DNA from: Plectosphaerella cucumerina | Lineage: Eukaryota; Ascomycota; Sordariomycetes; Glomerellales; Plectosphaerellaceae | Assembly (NCBI GenBank): GCA_020746995.1 | Contig: JAGPXD010000002.1 | Location: forward strand, 2,666,001 to 2,730,000 | Length of the DNA stretch: 64,000 nucleotides | Direction of reading: 5' to 3' | Part shown: positions 10,915 through 22,800 of the stretch, piece by piece | Layout of the letters: the number at the start of each line of letters is the position of its first letter | Numbering within the stretch: the stretch's first letter is position 1 | Notes under the pieces: generated by a model | What the model was told of the DNA's origin: nothing | What the model saw: only the letters and a program-made list of their open reading frames with translations | Database searches by the model: none | Translations under genes and position numbers: made by a program

Positions 10915-12517
10915 TCAGATGATACCACCCAGCAGGGCATCACAACCAACAGCCAGGCGAGTGCTATTCTCAAACACAATGGCCGAGCTGTTGTCTCCGC
11001 CAAGTCTGGGGAACGACACAGCCGCCGGCTGCCATCCAAGCCTTGGGAGAGCCCTCAGGGGGTCCTTAGCAAAATCCGTCCATGCCTTGCCCATGTACCC
11101 GATCAGTTCCTTCTGCGGCGCCGTGTTTGCCCGGCGGAAGGTGAGCTCCGTGGTCCCAAAGACCATGGGAATCTCGGCTCCATGCCACGCTCCCTCGACG
11201 CCGACGTCGACGTTGGGGAACTCACCGGCGTACTCATATACCCAGATGGGCACGCCGTGCGCGCTCCGCGCCAGAGAGGCGACGACTTGACCGCAGCGGA
11301 AGAGCAGGTTACGATCGCCGTATCCCTCCTCAGGGGCTTCCTTTCCCTCGGCCTCGTCGATCATCTCCCAGAGGCCGCCTTCGTTGTTGGTGTAGCCGGT
11401 CAGCATGGGGAGCTTGGCGAACTCGCCGGTCTGCATCCGACGGATCACCTCGGCTTTGGGGAAGAAGGTCCTGTTGTCGGCGACGAGGGCAAATCCGGGG
11501 ACACCGAGGGCTTGGGAATGCTCCCAGGTGACGGCTTTGGCAGCCACAGCGGCGAGGTCTTGCCACGTCTGTTCACGCATGCATTCGAGAACTTTCTCGT
11601 CGTCGTCGGTAGGACATCCGAGTTCAGCAGCGGCCCGAAGCCAGCCCTGTGTGCCCGCCTCTGGAGGACCGGAGCCACCGATGGAGTTTCCGGACTGGGT
11701 GATGATGGCATGGGCGATTGGGTCGCCGGGATAGATGAAGGCGTAGTTGTCGATTGCACCAGCACCAGCAGACTGGCCGGCGAGGGTGATACGAGAGGGA
11801 TCACCCCCAAATTGCTCAATGCTTGGAGTTGTTAGCCATATGATGAAGAGCGAAGCTGACTGTGAATACTTACTTGTCACGAACCCATTCGATGGCAAGA
11901 CGCATGTCTAGGAGTCCGGGATTCTTGATGTCGAAAGCCTCGGCCAGGGGAAACCCAAAAATGGTGAGGCGATAGTTGATCGATACAACTACCACATCGT
12001 GCTCGTCGGCGAGATGAGCGCCGTTGTACAGCGGCCACGTACTACTTCCGCCGGTGAAGCTGCCGCCATATATCCAGACAAGCACAGCCTTCTTGATCTC
12101 GCCTGACTGAGGTTTCGTCCATACATTGAGCGCGAGACAATCCTCGCCGAATGTCTCCCCCAGCTGCTGAAGCCCATCGTAATGTGTTTCCCGCGGTGAT
12201 CCGTAGCCAACGGTGCTGTTCTCGGGGTGGAGGTTGACGGAGGGGCAGGAGCTGCTGAAGCTGGCGGCTTCGAAGTCATCGTCGGAGGAAAAAGGTTCAG
12301 GCGGGGCGAACCTCAGCGCACCGGTGGGTGGTTTTGCGAAGCGGACGCCGAGGTACTCGCTGACCAGAGGTTTCCATGGGGATGAGTGGCCGGTGAGTCG
12401 GCCGGAGGTTGTGTTGACCGGCTGTCCGACGATCCACTCTTCCGGCGTCGGCGCCGGACCGGACGCGGCGGCCAAGGAGGAAAGAAGAGATAGGGATATG
12501 GCTTGATGGAGATGCAT
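10915..12517 (-). CDS. Secreted type-B carboxylesterase (lipase/cholinesterase-like)
   Basis: Two exons on the minus strand: 12517-11874 and 11821-10915, with a 52-nt intron (GTAAGT donor), giving 1551 nt and 516 residues. A signal peptide of about 19 residues (SLSLLSSLAAASG) directs secretion. The alpha/beta-hydrolase core shows EYLGVRFAKPP, FGEDCLALNVW (disulfide Cys), the oxyanion-hole segment WIYGGSFTGGS and NYRL. The nucleophile elbow is GQSAGAG with Ser near residue 232; the family consensus is GESAG. The acid is Glu near 362 in TNNEG and the base is His in WHGAEIPMVFG. N-glycosylation sequons are present. Substrate is unknown; fungal relatives hydrolyse esters or lipids outside the cell. 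Confidence 0.88.
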
Positions 12518-13104
12518 GTTCTAGGATGAGGGGGGGTTCTGTATGCTTTCGAGAACATACTGCCTTTTTTTTCAGGATGCTCATGCCCTTCATATACTCA
12601 TATTTTTATACGTTGCCCAGGCTGTCTCTGCCGTGAGGATGATGCCAAGGGATCGGCAAACCCGCGTATCTGTAAGATGTCTAAAAGTCCGCGCGCCGCC
12701 GCCCACAAGCGTCTTTGCTGTGTGGTGCTCAGCCTTGTGGTGGCGGATGGATTTCCGCGTATCCCACAGGGGATGATGTCAATAGGGCTGCGGCCGCTGC
12801 GCCTCCAACGGCATCCTTCCAGTTAGCTGAACAAGTTCGCTAACGCAGTCTCTAGCTCAGTCATCAAAGTTCAATGTCTCACCTGTCACGTCACATGCTT
12901 TTGGGCCTTGCCATGCAGATGGATTCAACGGCATTCTGGATTGCTCCTTGGCCAAAGACAAGCGCCTACCCAACGGTATATGCAAAACTATACGAGAAAA
13001 AGATGGAAGAAATAATGCCATGAGAGGCATGCCTTTTTGGACCGCCCTGAAGAGAGTATAGTCACCTCAAAACATGAACCACCCCAAACGAACAACCCCC
13101 GCCC
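12518..13104. other. Intergenic between esterase promoter and RIB3 3' end
   Basis: Both flanking genes run leftwards, so this holds the esterase promoter (adjacent to 12517) and the RIB3 3' UTR. No gene or repeat seen. Confidence 0.5.
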
Positions 13105-13957
13105 CTACGACGAGCCGTTGGCGTCAATCTTGCCCTCGGTCTTCTCGAGGTAGGCCACCAGCGCCTCGATGGTGCAGACCTTGACCCCCCAGCGGCGGGC
13201 AAAGGCGATGCAGGCGTCGCCGCGCAGCATGCCAGGGTTGGCATGCTCCGCGACGCCCTCGATGGGCTCACCGTCATCGACGAGCTCGCAGATGACGGCG
13301 GCGTCGCCCTTACCAGCGAGGCGGGCAAAGTCAACAGCAGCCTCGGTGTGTCCCGGGCGGACGCGGACGCCACCTTCGCGAGCGCGCAGGGGCAGGACGT
13401 GGCCGGGGCGGCGGAGGTCGGCGGCGACGGTGGAGGGATCGGCGAGGACGCGGCAGGTGAGGGCGCGGTCGTGGGCGGAGATGCCGGTGGTGACAGCGGG
13501 GTCGGCGGCGTCGACGGAGAGGGTGTAGGCGGTGCCGCGGGGGTCTTGGGAGGAGGTCTTGGAGACCATTTGGGGGAGATCGAGCTTGTCGGTCAGGGCG
13601 GGGGCGAGGGGGGCGCAGATGAAGCCGGACGAGTGGCGGACCATGAAGGCCATTTGAGCGGCTGTGATGGAGGAGGCGGCGATGATGAGGTCGGCTTCGT
13701 TCTCGCGGCCGGGGTCGTCGAGGACGACGAGGAACTCGCCGTTGCCTGGGGAGGGAAGTCAGTCAGACTTGTTGTGCTGGAGAGTATAAGGAGGCTAGGG
13801 CCAGATCTTGGTGGTTTGGGCATCCCATGTGATTCTGGGATGGAATGCGACGGAATGCGCCCATGGCGGGGTAGGATGGAGGGGCAGACTCACGGAAGGC
13901 ATTGATGCAGTCGGGAATGCTGTCAAAAGACGAGAGGTCTATCGTTGTGGAAGGCAT
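13105..13957 (-). CDS. RIB3: 3,4-dihydroxy-2-butanone 4-phosphate synthase
   Basis: Two exons on the minus strand: 13957-13894 and 13745-13105 (705 nt, 234 residues, the usual length for fungal Rib3). It converts ribulose 5-phosphate to 3,4-dihydroxy-2-butanone 4-phosphate plus formate, the four-carbon donor for lumazine in riboflavin synthesis. After the short exon 1 (SIPDCINAFR) come GEFLVVLDDPGRENEADL (the acidic metal/substrate loop), RHSSGFICAPL, TTGISAHDRA, RPGHVLPLRA and GHTEAAVDFARLAG, all diagnostic of RibB/Rib3. There is no GTP cyclohydrolase II fusion, as is normal in fungi. It is divergent from COQ3 across a 1.3-kb spacer. Two other riboflavin-pathway genes lie in the same window at 26.5 and 57.9 kb. 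Confidence 0.95.
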
Positions 13958-15257
13958 GGTGGCGGTGGTGGTCGGGGTGACGAGGTCTTGGAAGAGAGTC
14001 GGTGTTTGTGCCCTGAGGGAGGTCGACGGGAGTTCAGGGTGACGGTTCGAGTCGTGTCGAGGCGGTGCCGTCGAAAGTTGGAGGCGGCCGCGGGGCAATT
14101 GGAGGCCCGGTTATTTTTTTGCGTCAGGGTTCACCGTTTCGTTCGGGGCAGTCTCGGCAGTCGTCGGTGATCAGCAAAGCAACAGAGAAGAGCCAATGCG
14201 TCGTGAAAAGGGGGTATCAATGTTTCTCGAAAAAGATGGGAAGGAGCGAGGAGAGGTCACGGTGTTCTCGAAAGTGGCATGAGGGCGATTTAATCCGGCC
14301 GCTGGGATGGAGCCGGGGCATCCGCTGTCGGCTTTGGATTTCAGGGCACTTCACTCTAATCGGGACGCTGGAGGGGGGGAGGTCGGCTGACTCAGACCGG
14401 GCCCTTGAAGAACAGCGCCGAGGCGGGCGGGAATTGCTGCTGATGGCGTGCCCGCGTGCACCGGGGACAGCCGAAACCGAAGCGGTGGGTGAGGCCGGGC
14501 GGGTCTGAACCGCGGTACAGGCATCATCAGTCGCACCTGCTGCACTGCATCTGGGGGATTACATAACCACCCGCGCGCGCCACATCAAATGCCGCGCTGT
14601 TTGTCTGTCACTCTGGCGCTGGATGACTGCTCGCTGACAAACTGCGCTCGCTCAGTCCGGCCCTCAGACTGACATGACCAACTGAGCTGGGCCAGGACTG
14701 TTCCACTAGCACCTGTGCCCTGCTGTGTCGTCCTCATTGCGTTCAGCGTGCTTCGCCGTCTCCCCACCGTGTCATCGATGGAATAGCGAACGCATACCGA
14801 GCCCGATGAGCAGACCCGGGTAGAGCCCCGCCCGTCGGCCGAAGCCCGTGCCGCACCGCACCGCTTCCCTCCAAGATCATCTTCCGCAAGGCCAGGGCAA
14901 GTACATACCCGACCGAGGTGCGGCCCGCCGCCACGATCAACCTTTTAAGGATGACCCGTGGAATTCTCTGATCCCCGACGACTTCTCATGATTCTCTGCA
15001 TCGGGCTCCCCTCGACGCCCCTGCCCTGCCCTGCTTGCCGTCTTGCATGCAGATGGCACAGATCGGAGCCGAACCACGTGTGTGAAGCCCCCGATGTCAG
15101 ATGCCACAACGCGGCCCCGCCTGAAGATGCATTGGCCAATCGCATGCCGCCTGACCCAAACGGTCTTCTGAGATCATCGATTTCCCAGCTTCCGCATCAA
15201 ACACAACTCTCCTTCACCATCCCACCCTTGCGGTCGATACGCACCCGCACACTCGCC
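13958..15257. other. Divergent promoter region, RIB3 / COQ3
   Basis: 1.3 kb shared upstream region. No coding sequence recognised. It contains a palindromic double CCAAT box near the COQ3 side (listed separately). Confidence 0.5.
15131..15140. promoter_or_regulatory. Palindromic CCAAT box (ATTGGCCAAT) upstream of COQ3
   Basis: ATTGGCCAAT holds a CCAAT box on both strands, 118 bp upstream of the COQ3 start codon. CCAAT is bound by the Hap2/3/5 complex, a known activator of respiratory genes in fungi, which would suit a ubiquinone-biosynthesis gene. Use of this site is inferred from position only. Confidence 0.4.
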
Positions 15258-16241
15258 ATGGCAGCAACACCGTCGCGGCCGGCAGCCGCCGCACTTCTGA
15301 GGCAGCTGCGGAGAGTGACACCGAGACCGCCGTCCGCCCTCGCCTCTAGACTCAACACTCCCCGACAGTCACCCGCCTCGGCGGCCCGCCCCTCGTCGAC
15401 ATTCACCTCCGTCGACCCCCGCGAGGTCTCCCACTTTACCGCCCTCGCCGAGACCTGGTGGGATCCTCACGGCTCGTCCCGACTCCTCCATCTCATGAAC
15501 CCCGTCCGTCACGACTTTGTCCGCCGGTGCCGTGCCTCTGTCCCACCTGCCGAGCAAACCACAACCCCCGGCACCGCCCCCGAAGGCCTTCGCTACCTCG
15601 ACATCGGCTGCGGCGGCGGCATCTTCGCCGAGTCGGCCGCCCGACTACCCACAACAGCTTCCGTCACCGCCATCGACCCGACACCCTCCGTCCTGGCCGT
15701 CGCCCGCGCTCACGCCCGCCGCGACCCCTCCCTGCGCCCGCCGCGCCTCAACTACCTCTCTGCCACCATCGAATCCCTCCCCCTCCCGCGCACACGCGCC
15801 GACCAATTCGACGTCGTGTCTGTCTTTGAGGTCGTCGAGCACGTCGAGAGCCCCGCTGAGTTCCTCGCTCGCGCCGCTCCCTTCGTCCGCCCCGGCGGCT
15901 GGCTCGTCGGCAGCACCATCGCCCGCACCTTCGTCAGCTGGGTCACTACCAACCTCGTCGCTGAAGATATCCTTGGCATCGTGCCAAAGGGCACCCATGA
16001 CTGGAACAAGTACATCAACGAGGACGAGCTGCGCTCTTGGGTGCTCGCCCGGGGTGGCTGGTCTGACGCCCGCGTGTCCGGCGTCATGTACGTCCCTGGC
16101 ATGGGCTGGAAGGAGGTCGCCGGCAGTGAAAAGGTTGGCAACTACTTCTTCGCTTTCCGGAGGAGCCTGGATGCCGACGACCTGGTTCGGGATCCGGAGG
16201 TTGTGCCGATGAAGGAGGGCGGCGTCCAGGGCAGTGCGTGA
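15258..16241 (+). CDS. COQ3: Ubiquinone biosynthesis O-methyltransferase, mitochondrial
   Basis: Single exon, 327 residues. It catalyses both O-methylation steps of coenzyme Q synthesis with S-adenosylmethionine, on the matrix face of the inner mitochondrial membrane. The first roughly 45 residues are rich in Arg, Ala, Ser and Pro and lack acidic residues, as expected of a mitochondrial presequence. Then come FTALAETWWDPHGSSRLLHLMNP (the conserved Coq3/UbiG entry segment), the SAM-binding motif LDIGCGGGIFAES, the acidic end of strand 2 (AIDPT), FDVVSVFEVVEHV and RPGGWLVGSTI, and then HDWNKYINEDEL, typical of UbiG/Coq3. The start at 15258 fits the context gccATGg and places the presequence directly at the N-terminus. 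Confidence 0.95.
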   Translation: MAATPSRPAAAALLRQLRRVTPRPPSALASRLNTPRQSPASAARPSSTFTSVDPREVSHFTALAETWWDPHGSSRLLHLMNPVRHDFVRRCRASVPPAEQTTTPGTAPEGLRYLDIGCGGGIFAESAARLPTTASVTAIDPTPSVLAVARAHARRDPSLRPPRLNYLSATIESLPLPRTRADQFDVVSVFEVVEHVESPAEFLARAAPFVRPGGWLVGSTIARTFVSWVTTNLVAEDILGIVPKGTHDWNKYINEDELRSWVLARGGWSDARVSGVMYVPGMGWKEVAGSEKVGNYFFAFRRSLDADDLVRDPEVVPMKEGGVQGSA

Positions 16242-17444
16242 GGCATCCTCAGCAGCTGGACCCGTGTACTATTTGACATGTACAATATCTGGTTGATACC
16301 CGAGCATAAAGGCCTGGTTCGGGATGATCTTCAGGCCATCGATATTATAGAAGCTTAATGTAAAGCACATGCATCCCCAGGCCCCTGGCCCGCTTCCACT
16401 GTGCCGCAGCTGCCCCACGGTGGCCTCACCTGCAACACTGAACGCCCTACATCCAAAGATAGCCGCGTCTTATCGACATTTGGCCCCGACACCCGCCTTG
16501 CATCCCAGACACATCAACTAAAAGTCCCCTCGACTCATCTGATAAGCATCGTCGCCAAGATTTTCTCGCCCGCCCGACATCCGACAGACCCTGTCACCCT
16601 GGCTAGAGCTCCCGTGCCTGGTCTGGACCCACGCCAGGAGGCTCGGCGGACGGCCTCGCGCTTAATTGAGCGCCGACATGCCCGCCAAACGACCGCACAC
16701 GAACACGGCGAACGGAGGTCGCGCAGTTTCACGAGCCCCCTCGTCGTGCCTCCCGATTTAGCAGCCCGTCCAACCGCCGGATATTTGCGTTCGACACATG
16801 CTTGGCTCGGCCTGGCAAAATACAATGCCGAACGATGCCCGGATCCCGGCACCTGGACCCCGTCATCGTCCACGACTTGATCGAGCCGTTTGTTTATTCC
16901 CGGGGCACCCTCCGCCAAACAGCCTCCCGGATTGGCTCAGACAGCACTGAATCCCGCCGCTCAACGGGATGACTGAGGAACTCCCCGTCGTTTGTGATGC
17001 GCCGGGGGGGCTGCTGATTAACGGCTTTTCACCTACGGTACGCCCGTTCTCGCGCCGGCAGCGCCCAGGTTCCGTTTCGTCCCTGCCCGGGCGTGTCGAC
17101 ATTCTAAGTAATTGCCTGGCCCTGACGTGGGCTTTAGTAATGTCCCAGGAGTAGTCTCCGCCGCTACCAGGGGAAGCAACTTTTTTTTAGTGGGTTGCGC
17201 CTTGTCGGGGGCCGGTAAAAAGAAGGGAGCTCCCCGGTCCCCTGCGCGGCAGATCTTGATGTCATCCCGAAAGCTCGGTGGTCCATCGCCGACGACAGCT
17301 CTTGGTGATTCATCCTGACGACCACTTTTTTCCTCTCTTCACCACTTCACCCTTTCTTGGTGCCTGGTCTCATCTCTCGACCTGAGATGCAGGCGTCGTA
17401 TCTCCCCTAACACTCAACCACGCAAGATACCCCTTACCACTAAA
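16242..17444. other. Intergenic, COQ3 3' flank and MFS promoter
   Basis: 1.2 kb with no supported gene. The last 150 bp before 17445 are pyrimidine-rich, as in fungal leaders. Confidence 0.45.
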
Positions 17445-19845
17445 ATGGCCGACGCAAAAGTCGACGTCGAAAAGGCTGCGAGCCTCCCGCCCTCCAGCCC
17501 AGGCACCGATGGCCTCACCGACAAGGAGCACGACCAGGAGGCGATGGGCTTCGAGCCCATCCGGACCCGCAACACCGCCGGCCGCCCCGGGTCAAAAGCC
17601 GGCTCCGGCCGCCGCGCCTCCGTGTCCCGCACCCTCAGTCGCACAAGGTCCCAGAACGGCTACAGCTGCGACGACTACCCCGGCGACCACAGCGACGAGG
17701 ACACCGCCGCCGCCGGCAGCCCCGGCGATCGCACCCCCGAGGACAAGGACCCTTTCGAGGTCGGCTTTGATGGCGGCAACGCCGACCCCATGTGCCCACG
17801 GAGCATGGGCACCGCGCGCAAGTGGCTGATCGTGAGCATCGTCTCGGGCGCCAGCTTCTGCGTTACTGCTGCTTCTTCGATATACACTTCGACCTACGCC
17901 CAGATGGACGCGGAGTTTCACTCGTCCCGCATCGTATCGACCCTCGGCCTGTCCACCTTTGTTCTGGGCATCAGCCTGGGCCCCATGTTCCTCGGTCCGC
18001 TGAGCGAGTTCTTCGGTCGCCGCCCCATCTACCTCGTCTCCTGGTCTGCGTACCTCATCTGGATTGTACCCCAGGCTGTTGCCCGCAACGTCGCTACTAT
18101 GATTGTTTCGCGCTTTTTCGACGGCCTGGCCGGAAGCGCGTTCCTCGCTGTGTCTGGAGGCACCGTCAGCGATCTCTTCACCCGCCAGGACCTCCAAGGC
18201 CCCATGCTGCTGTACTCCCTAGCCCCCTTTATCGGCCCTGCCGTCGGTCCTGCCGTGGGCGGCTTCATCAACTACAACGCAAACTGGCGATGGACATACT
18301 ACTTCCTTCTTATTTGGACCTTCTTGCAGTTCCTCATGATCGTCTTCTTCGTGCCTGAGACTTACCGTAAGTGGTCGGGAGAATACTGACATCCTCGCCG
18401 TGGCTGACATCCCCTCCCAGACCCCATCATCCTCCGTGACAAGGCCAAGAAGAAGCGCAAGGAAACAGGCGACGACCGCTGGAAGGCCCCCATGGAGAAG
18501 ACGGACAAGTCCATCCTCAACACCATCGGCATCTCCCTCATGCGGCCGTTCCAGCTGCTCATCTTCGAGCCCATGGTCCTCCTGCTGTGCATCTTCTCAG
18601 CCATTCTGCTCGGTATCCTCTACCTCTTTTTCGGCGCCTTTCCCCTCGTCTTCCGCAACACCCACGGCTTCAACCTGTGGCAGGTCGGCCTGTCCTTTCT
18701 CGGCATCATGGTCGGCCTCCTCCTTGCTGCCGCTGCGGACCCCATCTTCCACGGCATCCGGGATCGTCTCACGGCCCGCCTCGAGCGCGAGACGGGCATC
18801 CCCGGCAGCAGTGAGCCCGAGTTTCGCCTACCGCCCGCCATCTGCGGCGCCTTCCTCGTCACCATCGGCATCTTCATCTTCGGCTGGACGTCCTTCGCCC
18901 ACGTCCACTGGATCGCGCCGATCATCGGATCGAGCATCTTTGGTGCAGGGTGAGTACACTTTGTGTTGCCCCTCTCTTCCCCCTCATGTGTGCACGACAG
19001 TTCGCAAGCATAGCTGGGATAGGAATGTGGGGGGTTGCAGATGCCACAAGAAGAGGGGGTGAGAAAGTGAGCAGCGGATGGCAATCTGCCCCCTCGGGGC
19101 CTTGATCGTCGATGCACCCCCCCTCCTGTCGTTCTGTCGCACCTGAGAATCCTGAATTAGGATCATGCAGCCAGCCGCGGTGACATGCGGCGGGAAGCAC
19201 GGAGCTTGCGCAGGACCGGACCAGAGAGGGGGTCTCGCCGCCTGCGTCGTGGTCTTTTTAGTCATGCCTTGGTCATCGCGGCGCCGATGGAATTCGGGGG
19301 CCGCGGTGATCTCGCATACTCTGGATGCTGCAGGAGCCATGTCGCTAACCGTGTTGTGCGTGTGCAGGACCCTGCTTGTTTTCACTGGCATCTTCACTTT
19401 CCTCGTAAGTCGTGTCACCGAGCCAAGCTCTCGAAGGGGGCCCCAGAGCCTTGATTTTGCGCTGGGCTGTGCGGGCCGTCTTGTGTCGCACAGAGGGTGC
19501 TATTGAGTTGAAGTTTGGTTGCTGATGCAAGAGACACACACAGGTCGATGCGTATCCCCTCTACGCGGCGAGTGCCCTTGCGGCCAACGCCTTTGTGCGC
19601 TGCTTATTCGCAGGTGAGTTGACAGCGAAAGCATACTGCCTTGTAGCGAGTCGAGTGGCACTGACCAGGCGTCGCAATGTGTAGCTGCCTTTCCCCTGTT
19701 CGGCAACCAGATGTACGACAAGCTCGGATATCAGTGGGCGTCCTCTCTTCTGGGCTTTCTGACGCTGCTCATGCTACCCTTCCCGTACCTGTTTTTCAGA
19801 TATGGAAAGAGGATTAGGGGACATTCCAGATATGCCACGGACTGA
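17445..19845 (+). CDS. Major facilitator transporter, DHA1 family (polyamine/multidrug type)
   Basis: Five exons: 17445-18366, 18421-18949, 19368-19404, 19544-19613 and 19685-19845 (1719 nt, 572 residues). A hydrophilic N-terminus of about 120 residues, rich in Ser, Asp and Pro, precedes 12 predicted membrane spans. The motif GPLSEFFGRRPIYLVSW between spans 2 and 3 and GPAVGPAVGGFI in span 5 place it with Tpo1/Flr1-like DHA1 proton antiporters. The central loop after span 6 is basic (KAKKKRKE). Spans 10-12 are split over three small exons; the joins are in frame and restore FGAGTLLVFTGIFTFLVDAYPL-type family sequence. The second intron is 418 nt, long for this genome. The substrate cannot be told from sequence; polyamines or toxic compounds are the usual ones. 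Confidence 0.88.
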
Positions 19846-22800
19846 GAGGCGCGAGCCTGATGGTGGAAAAGCATCATCCCCCGGCGGAGAAAGCCGCCAT
19901 GACGGCGCCCAGTAGCCAATACGCCGGCCGGCCGGGCGCATGCAGGGCTTCCCGTGTTCATCTTAAAAACGTCAGACGCCATGCTGTCGGATCGAGCACT
20001 GACACTGCCCCGGTCCCTTCCCCCAGACGCTCGTCAGATGGGCGAGGCAGCCAGCCGGGCGGCGGCCTTGCTGCGAGACCTGTGCGATGATGGGCATATG
20101 AGTGGCTATCGAGACCTCGAGGCGGCCTCAGGATGATGCGGCCGATGCCACGTCCTGATACAGGTTCAGACATGCAGGAGGCCGGCAACAGGGCTGAGTT
20201 GTGGTGTCAGCTGGGCCGTGAGGCTCGCTCGCTGGCAAGTGGCGCATCGTCTGCGGCTGGGTCAGTAGACTTGTTGGTGTTAGCCGTCACATGTGAGCAC
20301 AAGCTCCAGTAGAAAGGCAATAGACAACTTGAGCCAACGCCATTGCGTGGTCGTCCTGTGATGATCGTGCCGGCGAAGGACCTCGGTGACGGAGTGAGGT
20401 GTCGTCGGGCTGAGGCGGACCGACCCACTGCCGAGGGAGAGGGAACGGGACGGGAGCAACTTGGAAGTCACCCACGGTGCGGCGGCGGTTCCAGCACACA
20501 GTTCGGCGCCTCGGCCGCGGAGAATTTGCTCACATGCAGGGGCGTGCGTGCCAGCACATGCCTCTTGATGACGAGAAGACGGCACTCTGCATGGGATACG
20601 TCGACCCGTGGCGAATGGCAGTCTCGCAATGCTCGTTTCTGCCTCGACATGGACTGATGAGAACGTTGGAGTTGCTTTCCAGTCCGTCCAAGGGGCACTA
20701 CCACACACTGTCTGAATGGGTACGGTAGCATAGCGCGGCAGATGGAAGCACAAGCTGCCGATAGTGCCCACTTGGCGCGAGGCAGGATGCCGCGGGTGTG
20801 GGATATGGGATGGGATGGGATGATGGATGGATGAAAATAAGGTCAGTCCTTGGGGGGAGACAAGGCTGGCCGAGTCTGGATCAGTACCACCACCCAGGCG
20901 CGACGCCTCGGTCGTTGGAAGTGATGCCACCGTCGGAGCAGGATGAGACTGAGACACGGCGGGCATCAGCCTGAAGAGTGTGTCGACGACAGCGTACTCG
21001 GTCAGGGTCAGGATAGTGACACGGTGAGGCCGATGGCAGGATCACCAACGGGCAGAAAATGTGGCTTACTCACAGGGGCCTGGCCGTCCGCTAGAAGTGC
21101 TAGCGGCAGGGCAATGTGGGCTGCTATTTCTTGGCTTTGGAGCGACAGTCAACCACCCCGCAGGCGCTTTCTGATACTCGTAAGCAACCTGGAAGACGTA
21201 CGGGCGTGCTGGTACTGACTGCTCCCCACACCATTGCCCGGGGGCTGAGGAACCAGCGGGAAAGGCGCGACCTTAGTCACACAGTTAGCCATGATGAGAA
21301 TGGAGACCGGTCTTTCCCTTGGGGACAAGCCCAACATTTTTTACATTGACTTGAAGCAGCAGGCGCGGTACGAAAGCCGGCGAGCATCACATTGCAGAGT
21401 TTTCTCTTCTCTGACTGCTAGGAGAAGAGATAGTCAAATGAAAAGAAGCACCCTGCTCCTGACGGAAAGAGCCTGCGCATGAAGCCCCGCCAATTAAATA
21501 GCAGCTGGGACTTCTTTACTCCAGTGCTCTCGCGTACTGATACCCAATCTGTCTCTTTTTCCGGTGGCTCGGAAAAGTACCGATACCTTTCTGCTCCAGC
21601 CCCCAGCCTCGTCGTGTCGCGGGGGCCGATTCGGACGAATGGCTGTCATCCTATTCTTCTCCAACAGGCGCCGTGGCCCACCGATTGGGACCCCGCAGCG
21701 CAAATCTTTGAGCTGGCGGCATGCACAGCGCTCCACTAGCGCACTCAGTCCAGTCAGTCGGGCAGATTCCAGCCAGGGCAGGCCCCCCAAGCTCGGAGGA
21801 AACAGCGAGGGGACGTGGACGGGGAGCGCTACCGCTGTGTGATTGCGTGCTGTTGGCGGCCGCTTCCACCACGACTGGAGTCATCTCGCCCCATGACCCT
21901 CTCCCGTCGTTCAGTCTCCATCCGTACTCGATTTTGTACCTCGAGCTACGATCGACGGTGTTTTCCCGTCCCCGCGTTCCTCGATACTACGCGCCCTCTT
22001 CTCCGCCGACGGCCTCTGCATAACGTCAGTTTTAACAAATCGCAACCCAACCGGAGCTGCTCTGCCGCGCAGCCTCGTTAGTACACACACGACACACACA
22101 CGCACCCCCAGGCCCTTCTACGGCGGACTACACCACCGGCAGCAACCCCCCTCGCGTGCCCTCGCTCTCCCTCTAGACCGAGGATAACCAGGCTCTTCCT
22201 GGCACTGCCATTCCGCAAACCCTCCCGCCCGCAACCTCGAGAATCCCGTCCCGCCCCGCGTCAATGGGCCTGCCAGAACCTCGACTGCTCCTGCTGCGCC
22301 TACCCTCCTGCTCGCAACCAGCTCTATAGTGGTCGCCGACCTTGTGTTGCGTGTCAATGCTTGTCTGCGACCGTCAATAGAGCCCGAACGGCTGCCTGCA
22401 TATATCCCGCCCTCCTCGCGACGTCTCACTCGCGCGCGACCCTTTGCGCGCAACCCTCCGCCGACGCCTCCGACGCCTGCCCCTCGACTCGACCACCACC
22501 ACGCCGACCCCGACGCCTCCCTTCCCCCTCGAGCAACGGTTCCTGAGCGACCTACCGCACCGCCGCCTTCCTCATCGTCTCTGCTGCTCGCCGCCTCGGC
22601 CTGCCTCGCTTGCTCGACTCCGACCCCAGCTGGGCTCTTCCTGTGTCCCCCAAGCTTCGACAACACCACCACAACCCCCACCGAACGACCGCCTCCTCCA
22701 CCGCCGCTGCCGCTGCCGCCGGTCCCCTACCCGCCCCTCCTCGCTCGCATCTTGCCGTTGGCCTTTCATGGGCCCACGACCGCCAACTACCTCCTCCTCG

